Source: Oscillospiraceae bacterium (GTDB lineage: Bacteria; Bacillota_A; Clostridia; Oscillospirales; Oscillospiraceae). From it: a stretch of DNA of 19,237 nucleotides. The DNA is taken from NCBI GenBank assembly GCA_021771675.1, contig JAETOP010000072.1:1-19237 (forward strand), written 5' to 3'. Positions 1-6,389 of the stretch are shown in pieces. Each line of letters starts with the position of its first letter. Position 1 is the stretch's first letter. Under the pieces are notes generated by a model, which saw only the letters and a program-made list of their open reading frames with translations, searched no databases and was not told where the DNA came from. The position numbers and the translations under genes are program-made.

Positions 1-97
1 ACTTTTCCAAATCTGATTCTTTTGCAACAGCAGATGCCGTTGTAGTTTTTCCTGTCCCCGGCGCACCTGTGATTACAATAATTCTACCTTGATTCAT
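1..97 (-). CDS. P-loop kinase/ATPase, N-terminal fragment (runs off the window)
   Basis: Only the first 32 codons are visible. The start ATG lies at 97 and is preceded by a good GGAGG ribosome binding site. The protein begins with a beta strand (RIIVIT) leading into a Walker A loop, GAPGTGKTT, at residues 11-19, placed almost at the N-terminus. That arrangement is typical of small nucleotide or metabolite kinases and of AAA/adenylate-kinase-like P-loop proteins. The visible part is rather A/T-rich compared with the glycolytic genes nearby. A short hairpin (ACAAAT/ATTTGT) overlaps the region just upstream of the ribosome binding site. The substrate cannot be told, because the lid, base-binding and Walker B regions lie outside the window. 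That it is a real P-loop gene is fairly sure; the exact family is open. Confidence 0.7.
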   Translation of the reverse strand, partial: MNQGRIIVITGAPGTGKTTTASAVAKESDLEK

Positions 98-232
98 CTA
101 TATTTTACCTCCACAAATTCCGATTTGTAGATCTGTTTTGTTCTACGTTATCACGTAACCTGATGAAATACAAGAACAGCCATGGCAGGGCAAAACTGAT
201 ATGTCTGTTAACTGTCTTATGAACACCGCACT

Positions 233-700
233 TTATGCCGCGGGTGCTTTCTTTTTGGGGTGGAGGATGCGGAACAGCCAATAGCCCAGGGCGGCTCCTG
301 CCACATTGAGGATCAGATCGTCCACATCACAGGTGCCCACCAGCAGGAGCATCTGGGCCAGCTCCACCGCTGCCATGATTCCGGCGGCAAGAAGCGCAAC
401 CTTCCAGAACCGCTGCATTTTGGAAGACAGCAGGGGAGGGAGAAGCCCCAGGGGGATGAACAGTAGAATATTTCCCAGCAGATTCACATGGGCCAGCCGC
501 ACCAGATGGGGACGGATGGGCGGCTCCAGCAGCCGAAGATACAGCCCAATGGTGCGCAAGGGAATGGGGTTCAGATGGTCCCGGAGCTGCTGAAAATAGG
601 GTTCATCCGAAAAAGACGGTACTCTGAAAAGCAGAAGATATAACATCACCGCGGCATAGCATACCGCAAGCCCAATGAGAACCTTTCGCTGCCTGCTCAC
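233..700 (-). CDS. VanZ-like family membrane protein
   Basis: A 155-residue hydrophobic protein with about four membrane segments: one near residues 7-25, and others around the NLLGNILLFIPLGLLPP, WKVALLAAGIMAAVELAQ and LILNVAGAALGYWLF stretches. The middle N-x-x-G-N-x-x-x-F-x-P-x-G motif and the later E-x-x-Q ... D-x-x-D-x-x-x-N-x-x-G motif are hallmarks of VanZ-like proteins. VanZ gives low-level teicoplanin resistance; the cellular role of most chromosomal relatives is unknown. I chose the GTG at 700 because AAAGGAGG sits six bases upstream. The in-frame ATG at 721 lies before that ribosome binding site and at about the predicted transcription start. The gene stands alone with its own promoter. 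Glycopeptide resistance should not be inferred, since no van genes are present. Confidence 0.85.
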   Translation of the reverse strand: MSRQRKVLIGLAVCYAAVMLYLLLFRVPSFSDEPYFQQLRDHLNPIPLRTIGLYLRLLEPPIRPHLVRLAHVNLLGNILLFIPLGLLPPLLSSKMQRFWKVALLAAGIMAAVELAQMLLLVGTCDVDDLILNVAGAALGYWLFRILHPKKKAPAA

Positions 701-726
701 ATGACCACCTCCTTTACACATGGCAG

Positions 727-755
727 ATTATAGCAGAGCCAGAGCGTGAATGCAA
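727..755 (-). promoter_or_regulatory. Sigma-A promoter of the VanZ-like gene
   Basis: Read on the minus strand, TTGCAT (755-750), a 17-base spacer and a perfect TATAAT (732-727). Transcription would begin near 720, leaving a leader of only about 20 bases that contains AAAGGAGG. This supports the GTG start at 700. The -35 box abuts the end of the inverted-repeat element at 761-934. Confidence 0.75.
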
Positions 756-760
756 GAAAA

Positions 761-934
761 AAGGGGCTGTTAAAATAGTCCCACAGCAAAGCAGCCAGTG
801 TCTTCCGGCACTGGCTAGAAGAAGTATAAGAAACGGCTGCAGCCAGTTGAGGTTGCAGCCGTTTTGTAGTATCATAGAGTCATCACACCGGAGAGGGTCT
901 GCGGTTTTTCCTTGGGGTTACTTAACAGCCCCTT
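761..934. mobile_element. MITE-like element with 13-bp terminal inverted repeats, possible pfp terminator
   Basis: AAGGGGCTGTTAA at 761-773 is matched perfectly by its reverse complement at 922-934, giving a 174-bp non-coding unit. Inside are two further perfect hairpins: AGCCAGTG (793-800) with 809-816, and AAACGGCTGCA (831-841) with 854-864. No transposase and no clear target-site duplication are seen. The right end lies 12 bp past the pfp stop codon. On the minus strand the left repeat is followed directly by a T-rich run (CCCCTTTTTTCTT), so a pfp transcript could fold the two ends together and terminate there. A MITE-like origin is inferred from structure only; an ordinary compound terminator is the alternative. 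Confidence 0.5.
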
Positions 935-946
935 CGTGTTTTGAAA

Positions 947-2605
947 TCAGGCCTTCTCCAGAGCCAGAGTACGAGTGGTCAGGTCGCAGACCTCTGCGGG
1001 GCCGTAGTACTGGATGGCGCCGGGGTAGGTGAAACAGGTCTCTTCCGCCCACTGCTGACGATGCTCGCAGAAGTAAGTGAAGGGCTTGCCGTCCAGCTCA
1101 ACCAGAGCCTTGCGGATAACGGGCTTGTCCTTGCCGTTTCTTCTTTCCATGTTCATCATCTTGGTGATGGGCATACCACCGGCAACCCACTCCTCGGCGG
1201 GCTTGCTCAGGTTGGAAACCTTGGACAGGTATCCGGTGTAACCGTACTGGATCAGCATGAAGGCGTTGTAGCCCAGAGAATAGCAATAGTCAGCATCGAA
1301 ATTGGAGGGGAAGGCGCATCTGCCTTCATAACCGAAGAAGTGATGCTGGGCGCTGAACTTGCCGCCAAAGGTACCGGCGGCCTTGCGCGCAGCCAGCTTG
1401 TCGGCAACCAGAGCGGAGAACAGCTTCTCGGACTCGATCAAAGAGACCTGAACATTGCCGTGGGGATCCCGCTCCAGGAACAGCTGCTGCTGAATGCCCT
1501 GGGGCAGAATGGCAAAGACGGCCATGGCTTCCTTGCTGAGGCCCTTTTCGATGAAGGAATACTTCTCTTCCCAGCTGCTCAGCGCATTGAATTCAGCGGT
1601 CTTCTCGCCGGCCAGCAGCTCATTGATCTCAGCAATCAGCATGGAAAACTCGGGGACAAACTCCACGATGCCTTCGGGAATAATGGCGACACCGAAGTTC
1701 ATCCCCTTTGCGGCTCTTGCGGCCACGGAGTCGGCAATGACGTCGGCAACAGCGGACAGGGACATCTTCTTGGCGGCAACCTCTTCACCAATCAGGCAGA
1801 CGTTGGGCTGGGTTTCCAGAGCGCACTCCAGAGCAACATGGGAAGCGGAACGGCCCATAACCTTGATGAAATGCCAGTACTTCTTTGCGGAGTTGGCATC
1901 GCGCTCGATGTTGCCGATGAGCTCGCTGTAGGTCTTGACCGCGGTATCGAAGCCAAAGGAGCATTCGATGTCTTCGTTCTTGAGGTCGCCGTCGATGGTC
2001 TTGGGGCAGCCGATTACCTGAATGCCGGTGTTGTGGGCAGCCATGTACTCAGCCAGGACAGCGGCGTTGGTATTGGAGTCGTCACCGCCGATGATGACAA
2101 TGGCGGTAATACCGTGCTTCTTGCACACTTCGGCAGCGATGGCAAACTGCTCTTCGGTCTCCAGCTTGGTGCGGCCGGAACCGATGATATCGAAGCCGCC
2201 GGTGTTGCGGAACATGTCGATATACGCATCGTCCATAATGCGGTAGTTGTCTTCCAGAAGACCGCTGGGGCCGCCCTTGAAACCGTACAGCTCATTTTCG
2301 GGATTGGTTGCCTTCAGAGCATCGTACAGGCCGCAGACAACGTTGTGACCGCCGGGGGCCTGACCGCCGGACAGGATAACACCGACAATGTGCTTCTTGG
2401 GGGTGGAGGTGTTGGACCCCTTCTGGAAGGTGATCTCGTTTTTCCCGTAGGTATTGGGGAACAGTGCCTTGATCTTTTCCTGATCGGCCACACTCTGGGT
2501 CGGGGCGCCGACCTTAACACAGATTTCAGAAATACCGTTTCTCAGCATACCGGGCAGCTTCGGGGTGTACTGATACCTGGCAATCTGAAGAGGAGACAGA
2601 TTCAT
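947..2605 (-). CDS. pfp: Pyrophosphate-dependent 6-phosphofructokinase (long, PFP-type)
   Basis: A 552-residue cytoplasmic enzyme that phosphorylates fructose 6-phosphate to fructose 1,6-bisphosphate, using PPi and running reversibly. The motifs, in order, are GGQAPGGHN (about 80-88), GGDDSNTNA (173-181), PKTIDGDL (201-208) and a later [10 protein letters not shown]. In ATP-type enzymes the corresponding sites read GGDGS and PGTIDND. The Asp after GGD and the Lys after Pro are the known determinants of PPi use, so the donor call rests on visible residues. The length fits the long plant/bacterial PFP class. The start at 2605 is chosen for the AAGGAG about ten bases upstream; the longer frame to 2728 passes through the promoter. 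It is transcribed divergently from fba, whose enzyme uses the PFP product. Confidence 0.93.
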   Translation of the reverse strand: MNLSPLQIARYQYTPKLPGMLRNGISEICVKVGAPTQSVADQEKIKALFPNTYGKNEITFQKGSNTSTPKKHIVGVILSGGQAPGGHNVVCGLYDALKATNPENELYGFKGGPSGLLEDNYRIMDDAYIDMFRNTGGFDIIGSGRTKLETEEQFAIAAEVCKKHGITAIVIIGGDDSNTNAAVLAEYMAAHNTGIQVIGCPKTIDGDLKNEDIECSFGFDTAVKTYSELIGNIERDANSAKKYWHFIKVMGRSASHVALECALETQPNVCLIGEEVAAKKMSLSAVADVIADSVAARAAKGMNFGVAIIPEGIVEFVPEFSMLIAEINELLAGEKTAEFNALSSWEEKYSFIEKGLSKEAMAVFAILPQGIQQQLFLERDPHGNVQVSLIESEKLFSALVADKLAARKAAGTFGGKFSAQHHFFGYEGRCAFPSNFDADYCYSLGYNAFMLIQYGYTGYLSKVSNLSKPAEEWVAGGMPITKMMNMERRNGKDKPVIRKALVELDGKPFTYFCEHRQQWAEETCFTYPGAIQYYGPAEVCDLTTRTLALEKA

Positions 2606-2650
2606 AATTACCAAACTCCTTGCGTAAAAATTCGCTGTTTCAGCGATATG

Positions 2651-2679
2651 ATTATACGATACCGCATCGAAAAAGTAAA
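2651..2679 (-). promoter_or_regulatory. Sigma-A promoter of pfp, with a hairpin at the mRNA 5' end
   Basis: On the minus strand, TTTACT (2679-2674), a 17-base spacer and TATAAT (2656-2651). Immediately downstream the RNA would begin with a TCGCTG-AAA-CAGCGA hairpin followed by ATTTTT. This could stabilise the mRNA 5' end or act as a very early attenuator. Confidence 0.75.
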
Positions 2680-2902
2680 CTGGTATTCTGACAAAAAACG
2701 GAATGAAACAAGAGAAAAATAAATCCAAGGCTACACAGCATCATTGGGCAAGGCGGCTGAGCGGCAGATTATGTGCCGGATCAAAGTTTTCAAAAAGCGG
2801 AAATCCTGGGGGTATTTCCTGCCTTTTGAAGGGCAGAACTGGCGCAAAAGAGCCGCTGAGCTTCGCAGACTCAATTTCGCGATGCCGCCGGAAATATTTT
2901 TA
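2680..2902. other. Non-coding spacer between the pfp and fba promoters, possible old repeat
   Basis: No credible gene is seen. Short frames exist on both strands but lack good ribosome binding sites and recognisable domains. The stretch holds a nested hairpin: TTCAAAA (2789-2795) pairs with 2824-2830, and inside it GGAAAT (2799-2804) pairs with 2814-2819. Long overlapping open frames on both strands and a base composition unlike the promoter-proximal DNA suggest a decayed or dispersed repeat, but nothing here proves it. Confidence 0.25.
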
Positions 2903-2930
2903 TTGAAAAACAGGAAAAATGTGATATAAT
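2903..2930 (+). promoter_or_regulatory. Sigma-A promoter of fba
   Basis: TTGAAA (2903-2908), a 16-base spacer and a perfect TATAAT (2925-2930). The predicted leader is about 50 bases. Confidence 0.75.
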
Positions 2931-2986
2931 ATCCCAGAAAACATGCGGAAGTTTTTTCCGCCTGAATAATGAAAGGAATGATTCCA

Positions 2987-3955
2987 ATGGCTCTTGTAAC
3001 CACAACCGAAATGTTCAAGAAGGCCTACGACGGCGGCTACGCCATCGGCGCTTTCAACGTCAACAACATGGAGATCGTTCAGGGTATTACCGAAGCTGCC
3101 GGTGAGCTGAAAAGCCCCGTTATCCTGCAGGTTTCCAAGGGCGCCCGCGCCTATGCCAACCATACCTATCTGGTGAAGCTGGTTGAGGCCGCTGTGCAGG
3201 AGAACCCCGAAATTCCCATCGCGCTGCATCTGGATCATGGCGACAGCTTTGAGCTCTGCAAGAGCTGCATCGACGGCGGCTTTACCTCCGTTATGATCGA
3301 CGCCTCCTCCAAGAGCTTTGAAGAGAACATCGCCCTGACCAAGCAGGTCGTGGAGTATGCCCATGACCATGGCGTGGTGGTGGAGGCTGAGCTGGGCACT
3401 CTGGCCGGCGTGGAAGACGAGGTCGCTGTGGAGCACGGCAAGGAGAGCTACACCCGTCCCGAGGAAGTGGAAGAGTTTGTCTCCCGTACCGGCTGTGACT
3501 CCCTGGCCATTGCCATCGGCACCAGCCACGGCGCTTACAAGTTCAAGGCTTCCCAGTGCACCCGCAATGCCGACGGCATCCTGGTTCCGCCTCCCCTGCG
3601 CTTTGACGTGCTGAGAGAGTGCATCAAGCGTCTGCCCGGTTTCCCCATCGTGCTGCACGGTTCTTCCTCCGTTCCCCAGGAGTTCGTGAAGATGGTCAAC
3701 ACCTACGGCGGCAATATGCCCGACGCCATCGGCATCCCCGAGGATCAGCTCCGGGAGGCTGCCAAGCTGGCCGTGTGCAAGATCAACATCGACTCTGACA
3801 TCCGTCTGGCTATGACCGGCAACATCCGCAAGTACTTTGCCGAGCATCCCGATCACTTCGATCCTCGCCAGTACCTGAAGCCTGCCCGTCAGGCGGTCAA
3901 GGACATGGTCGCTCACAAGATCGTCCACGTTCTGGGTTCCGACGGCAAGGCCTAA
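2987..3955 (+). CDS. fba: Class II fructose-1,6-bisphosphate aldolase
   Basis: A 322-residue zinc-dependent aldolase that cleaves fructose 1,6-bisphosphate to dihydroxyacetone phosphate and glyceraldehyde 3-phosphate. HLDHGD (81-86) contains the catalytic Asp83 and the zinc ligand His84. EAELG, the GTSHGAYK loop and VLHGSSS supply further metal and phosphate ligands, and KINIDSDIR near the C-terminus matches the NIDTD-type phosphate-binding segment of the family. The ATG at 2987 has AAAGGA nine bases upstream; an in-frame ATG at 2969 lies before that site and is rejected. The gene is monocistronic, with its own promoter and terminator, and is divergent from pfp, so two consecutive glycolytic steps are back to back. 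Third codon positions are strongly biased to C, as expected for a highly expressed gene. Confidence 0.96.
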   Translation: MALVTTTEMFKKAYDGGYAIGAFNVNNMEIVQGITEAAGELKSPVILQVSKGARAYANHTYLVKLVEAAVQENPEIPIALHLDHGDSFELCKSCIDGGFTSVMIDASSKSFEENIALTKQVVEYAHDHGVVVEAELGTLAGVEDEVAVEHGKESYTRPEEVEEFVSRTGCDSLAIAIGTSHGAYKFKASQCTRNADGILVPPPLRFDVLRECIKRLPGFPIVLHGSSSVPQEFVKMVNTYGGNMPDAIGIPEDQLREAAKLAVCKINIDSDIRLAMTGNIRKYFAEHPDHFDPRQYLKPARQAVKDMVAHKIVHVLGSDGKA

Positions 3956-3971
3956 TCGCCCCATTTTCCCG

Positions 3972-4000
3972 GCCCCGCACCGCCTAAGGTGCGGGGCTTT
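3972..4000 (+). terminator. Rho-independent terminator of fba
   Basis: A ten-base perfect G/C-rich stem, GCCCCGCACC (3972-3981) with 3988-3997, and a six-base loop. It is followed by only a short TTT run, so it may be leaky. Confidence 0.7.
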
Positions 4001-4020
4001 CACTCCCAGGAAGAAAGTAC

Positions 4021-4107
4021 ATGGAATTCATTCAAAACGGCGCTTTGAAATATGAAATCAAGCGGTTTGACGATGAGGGGAGCTGCACAATCCTGTACTG
4101 CCGCTGA
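4021..4107 (+). CDS. Possible 28-residue small protein
   Basis: ATG at 4021 to TGA at 4105-4107 encodes a 28-residue peptide that begins MEFIQNGALKYEIKRF and ends CTILYCR. It lies between the fba terminator and the tRNA promoter. AGGAAGAA about eight bases upstream is a weak ribosome binding site, and no separate promoter is visible, so expression would need readthrough from fba. The charged, amphipathic composition looks protein-like, but an ORF of this length can occur by chance. I do not recognise a family. Confidence 0.25.
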   Translation: MEFIQNGALKYEIKRFDDEGSCTILYCR

Positions 4108-4116
4108 AAAAAACTG

Positions 4117-4145
4117 TTGACAATTGACCTGTCCTGTGGTACAAT
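4117..4145 (+). promoter_or_regulatory. Strong sigma-A promoter of tRNA-Leu
   Basis: A perfect TTGACA (4117-4122), a 17-base spacer and TACAAT (4140-4145), about 35 bases ahead of the mature tRNA 5' end. The near-consensus form fits a stable RNA gene. Confidence 0.8.
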
Positions 4146-4180
4146 GTCGACGCACTGAGGGAAATCTCAAAAGTGAATAT

Positions 4181-4268
4181 GGGCGAGTGGTGGAATTGGT
4201 AGACTCGCTAGATTCAGGTTCTAGTGTTCACTGCGGACGTGCGGGTTCAAGTCCCGCCTCGCCCACCA
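4181..4268 (+). tRNA. tRNA-Leu (anticodon CAG)
   Basis: The acceptor stem GGGCGAG (4181-4187) pairs perfectly with CTCGCCC (4258-4264), followed by discriminator A and an encoded CCA (4266-4268). The anticodon stem CTAGA/TCTAG encloses the loop TTCAGGT, giving anticodon CAG, which reads CUG. A long variable arm (TGTTCACTGCGGACGTG) marks it as a class II tRNA, as expected for leucine, and GTTCAAG is the T-loop. Promoter and terminator show that it is a single-gene unit. Confidence 0.96.
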
Positions 4269-4305
4269 AAAATCGGCAAGCTTCGTCAGAAGATTGCCGA
4301 TTTTT
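4269..4305 (+). terminator. Rho-independent terminator of tRNA-Leu
   Basis: AAAATCGGCAA (4269-4279) pairs perfectly with TTGCCGATTTT (4294-4304) and ends in a T run. It begins directly after the encoded CCA. Confidence 0.85.
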
Positions 4306-4392
4306 ACTTATTCACTCCTCACTATTCACTCTTCACGAAATTCCGGGGCCGATTTTTGGGAAGTAAGAAGTAATAGTGAATAGTGAATAAGT
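4306..4392. repeat. Imperfect inverted repeat built of GTGAATA units
   Basis: ACTTATTCACT at 4306-4316 is the exact reverse complement of 4382-4392. Each arm continues as short, imperfect tandem copies of an ATTCACT (or AGTGAAT) heptamer: TTCACT at 4311-4316 and 4325-4330 on the left, and GTGAATAGTGAATA at 4376-4389 on the right. About 40 unrelated bases lie between the arms. It sits between the tRNA terminator and the DUF4304-type gene. Confidence 0.6.
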
Positions 4393-4460
4393 AGGATGCG
4401 GTTTTTATGGCAAGCTTTTGACAAGGCATGCCTTTTTCAGTATCCGAAGGCGGTGAAGAA

Positions 4461-5255
4461 ATGAGCCCTGGTTTTCATGAGAATCAATTATCTTCAACAG
4501 AATCTGTTGACATCATTGAAAAAATCGTATATGCGTACCTGAAACCCCTTGGGTTTCGGAAATTCGGCCGGACATTACATCGCTTTGTTGATGGCGACAT
4601 GTCGCAGGTTGTCAACTTTCAAAACGGTTGCCCCGCAAAAGGATTTTACGATATTCTCTGGGTCAATCTTGGAATTCGCATCCCTGAATGTATGGAGCGG
4701 AAATTCACGATTACCGGACCGCTTAAAAAATACTACCATGAATACGAGTGCAACATTCGCACCAGTCTGGGCTGCCTTGTGGATGGGAAGGACACTTCTT
4801 ATGATTTGAAAAAGAACCCCGAAGAAATTGGCAGCGATATTGTCGAGCGGTTGAAGCAATATGCAATGCCTGTTTTCTCCGTCCTGGACAGCCGAGACGC
4901 TGTACTCAGGCACAGGGCGGAGTACGACCGTTTTGACCAAATGAACAATCATCTGATTTTGCTGGAAGAAGCAATGATTATGGGCAGAAGAGGTGATCTC
5001 GCGGCGGCGGCCCGATTGTTTGGGGCTTATTATCAAAACGTGCTTGCGGAGTATAACCGCGTTTCTCTCCGCGGCAAAAAAACCTACCTTAAAAAGGGCG
5101 AGAAACTTACTTACTATAACGCGAAAACCGGCAAAACCGAGACCATTACAGCCGACAAAAACGGCTATGTAACCATTTATAGCGCCAACAGGTCTCATCT
5201 GACATATCTTGAAGAATTGGCGCAGAAATTGGGAATTCCCCTCTGTAACACTTAA
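4461..5255 (+). CDS. DUF4304 domain-containing protein
   Basis: A soluble 264-residue protein with no signal peptide or membrane segment. The first half resembles DUF4304. A helix (VDIIEKIVYAYLKPLGF, about 16-32) runs into KFGRTLHR, followed by a strand with VVNFQ (about 50-54) and a VNLGI strand, as in that family, whose function is unknown. The second half has a DUF4304-like tail with a helical hairpin (EAMIMGRRGDLAAAARLFGAYY) and a lysine-rich beta stretch (KKTYLKKGEKLTYYNAKTGK). The ATG at 4461 follows GGCGGTGAAGAA. An earlier in-frame ATG at 4428 has AAGG too close to serve it. Flanked by a tRNA, an inverted repeat and a terminator, and less G/C-biased at third positions than fba, it looks like an accessory gene. 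Confidence 0.7.
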   Translation: MSPGFHENQLSSTESVDIIEKIVYAYLKPLGFRKFGRTLHRFVDGDMSQVVNFQNGCPAKGFYDILWVNLGIRIPECMERKFTITGPLKKYYHEYECNIRTSLGCLVDGKDTSYDLKKNPEEIGSDIVERLKQYAMPVFSVLDSRDAVLRHRAEYDRFDQMNNHLILLEEAMIMGRRGDLAAAARLFGAYYQNVLAEYNRVSLRGKKTYLKKGEKLTYYNAKTGKTETITADKNGYVTIYSANRSHLTYLEELAQKLGIPLCNT

Positions 5256-5264
5256 ATTCAGAAT

Positions 5265-5298
5265 GCACCTCCTGACAGCAAAAGGAGGTGCTTTTTTT
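5265..5298 (+). terminator. Rho-independent terminator of the DUF4304-type gene
   Basis: GCACCTCC (5265-5272) pairs perfectly with GGAGGTGC (5284-5291), followed by seven T residues. Between it and the next promoter (5299-5374) I see no gene. Confidence 0.88.
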
Positions 5299-5374
5299 GC
5301 CTGCTGCGCTGGCGTGTGAAATTTTGCGGCAGAAAATACACATGGCGGCGTGGATGGATTTTCTGCCCCCGGAA

Positions 5375-5403
5375 TTGACAAGCTGCGGGGGTATTGCTAC
5401 AAT
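5375..5403 (+). promoter_or_regulatory. Strong sigma-A promoter of the ABC exporter operon
   Basis: A perfect TTGACA (5375-5380), a 17-base spacer and TACAAT (5398-5403). Transcription would start near 5410, giving a leader of about 170 bases before the ATPase gene. Confidence 0.78.
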
Positions 5404-5409
5404 AAAAGT

Positions 5410-5581
5410 CCTTTTCTTTATCTGAAAAGAGGGCATTCCGCTGTTTTTCGGAGAGGCTCGTGACCGCCGGAAACTGCGAAGGCGGAATGTCTCCATGTGC
5501 TTTTAAGGTGACGAAGGTTCCCAATGCCCTCCTCTGACCTGATATGCCGTGTCATACAGATTTGAAAAAGGAGCAACAAAA
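5410..5581 (+). promoter_or_regulatory. Candidate structured leader RNA (switch-like) of the ABC exporter operon
   Basis: A 5' hairpin CTTTTC/GAAAAG (5411-5416 with 5424-5429) is followed by two competing long-range helices. Helix A: GAGGGCATT (5429-5437) pairs perfectly with AATGCCCTC (5523-5531). Helix B: CATTCCGC (5434-5441) pairs perfectly with GCGGAATG (5482-5489). Both use CATT at 5434-5437, so they exclude each other. CCGCC/GGCGG (5464-5468 with 5481-5485) and GGAGA/TCTCC (5450-5454 with 5490-5494) can form only together with helix A. The 3' strand of helix A overlaps CTCCT (5529-5533), complementary to the AGGAG ribosome binding site at 5569-5573, so helix A could free translation. 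I recognise no known riboswitch class in it. Confidence 0.5.
5460..5537 (+). CDS. Possible 25-residue leader peptide of the ABC exporter operon
   Basis: A GTG at 5460 with GGAG six bases upstream (5450-5453) opens a 25-codon frame ending in TGA at 5535-5537. The same frame contains an ATG at 5487 that would give MSPCAFKVTKVPNALL. It covers the pairing segments of both competing leader helices, so ribosomes on it would change the fold, as in antibiotic-induced translational attenuation of export or resistance genes. It could equally be a chance frame inside a structured RNA. No family is recognised. Confidence 0.25.
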   Translation: MTAGNCEGGMSPCAFKVTKVPNALL

Positions 5582-6379
5582 ATGATTGAAATGAAAGGAA
5601 TTTGCAAAACCTATCGGGTCAGAAAGCGGGAGGAAGGCCTGGGCAATGCAGCGAAGGCCCTGTTTTCCAGGGAGTACACGGAAGTGGAAGCGCTGAAGGA
5701 CATGAGCTTCACCATTCCCGACGGGCAGATTGTGGGCTACATCGGCCCCAACGGGGCAGGGAAGAGCACCACCATCAAAATTCTCTCCGGAATTCTCCGA
5801 CCGGACAGGGGGGAGTGCAGCGTAAACGGCATGGTGCCCTGGCGGGAGCGAAAAAAATATGTGTCCCGGCTGGGGGTGGTCTTCGGCCAGCGGAGCCAGC
5901 TGTGGTGGGATGTGCCGGTGATGGACTCCTTCTGCCTGCTTCGGGACATTTACCGGGTGCCGGAGGAGCGGTTTCAGGCCAACCTGGAGCGGCTGCGGGA
6001 ACAGCTGGACCTGGGGGATTTTCTCACCGCCCCGGCAAGAACATTGTCCCTGGGCCAGCGGATGCGCTGTGAGATCGCAGCGGCTCTGCTCCATGGCCCG
6101 GACATTCTGTTTTTGGACGAACCCTCCATCGGGCTGGATGCGGTATCCAAGCTAAAGGTGCGGGAGTTTATCCGGGAGGAGAACCAGGACAGAAAAACCA
6201 CGGTGATTTTGACCACCCACGACATGCAGGACATTGACGCTTTGTGCAGCCGGGTGCTGCTGATCGGAAAGGGACGGCTCCTGCTGGACGGCAGCCTTGG
6301 GGAAATCCGGGCCATGGCAGGGGAGAACCTGTCCACAGAGGAGTCGGTGGCAGATCTCTACCGCCGGTTCGGAATCTGA
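5582..6379 (+). CDS. ABC-2 type transporter, ATP-binding subunit
   Basis: A 265-residue ATPase that would power export through the two permeases encoded next. Walker A is GPNGAGKST (55-63), followed by a Q-loop near VVFGQRSQLWWD, the signature LSLGQ (155-159), Walker B ILFLDEP (175-181) and the switch histidine in TTHD. Compared with minimal drug-export ATPases there is an N-terminal insertion (about residues 12-35) before the EALKDMSF strand, as in ATPases paired with PF06182-type permeases. The ATG at 5582 follows AAAAAGGAG; an upstream GTG at 5549 has no such site. The stop is about ten bases from the next start, so the three genes form one operon. The substrate is unknown; drug, peptide or glycolipid export are all possible. 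Confidence 0.92.
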   Translation: MIEMKGICKTYRVRKREEGLGNAAKALFSREYTEVEALKDMSFTIPDGQIVGYIGPNGAGKSTTIKILSGILRPDRGECSVNGMVPWRERKKYVSRLGVVFGQRSQLWWDVPVMDSFCLLRDIYRVPEERFQANLERLREQLDLGDFLTAPARTLSLGQRMRCEIAAALLHGPDILFLDEPSIGLDAVSKLKVREFIREENQDRKTTVILTTHDMQDIDALCSRVLLIGKGRLLLDGSLGEIRAMAGENLSTEESVADLYRRFGI

Positions 6380-6389
6380 GAGGCGGCGT

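Noticed and set aside
941..2722. A 593-codon open frame on the plus strand opposite pfp
   Set aside because: It is a mirror of pfp produced by the strong codon bias; it has no domain, no ribosome binding site and a low-complexity Gly/Leu/Val-rich product.
2900..4003. Long minus-strand frame opposite fba, and similar long frames opposite the 5'-nucleotidase, dipeptidase and clpX genes
   Set aside because: All are antisense shadows of well-recognised genes and show no family motifs.
4418..4446. Promoter TTGACA-N17-TATCCG before the DUF4304-type gene
   Set aside because: The -35 box is perfect but the -10 box is poor, and the start site would fall almost on the ATG; left as unproven.
5258..5524. 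An 88-codon minus-strand frame between the DUF4304-type and ABC genes
   Set aside because: It covers the promoter and structured leader of the ABC operon, has no ribosome binding site, and contains the reverse complements of the leader helices.
5410..5581. Known riboswitch or T-box (glycine, guanidine ykkC, SAM, FMN, T-box)
   Set aside because: The conserved core sequences of these classes, such as AGGGTGG of T-boxes or the ykkC core, are absent.
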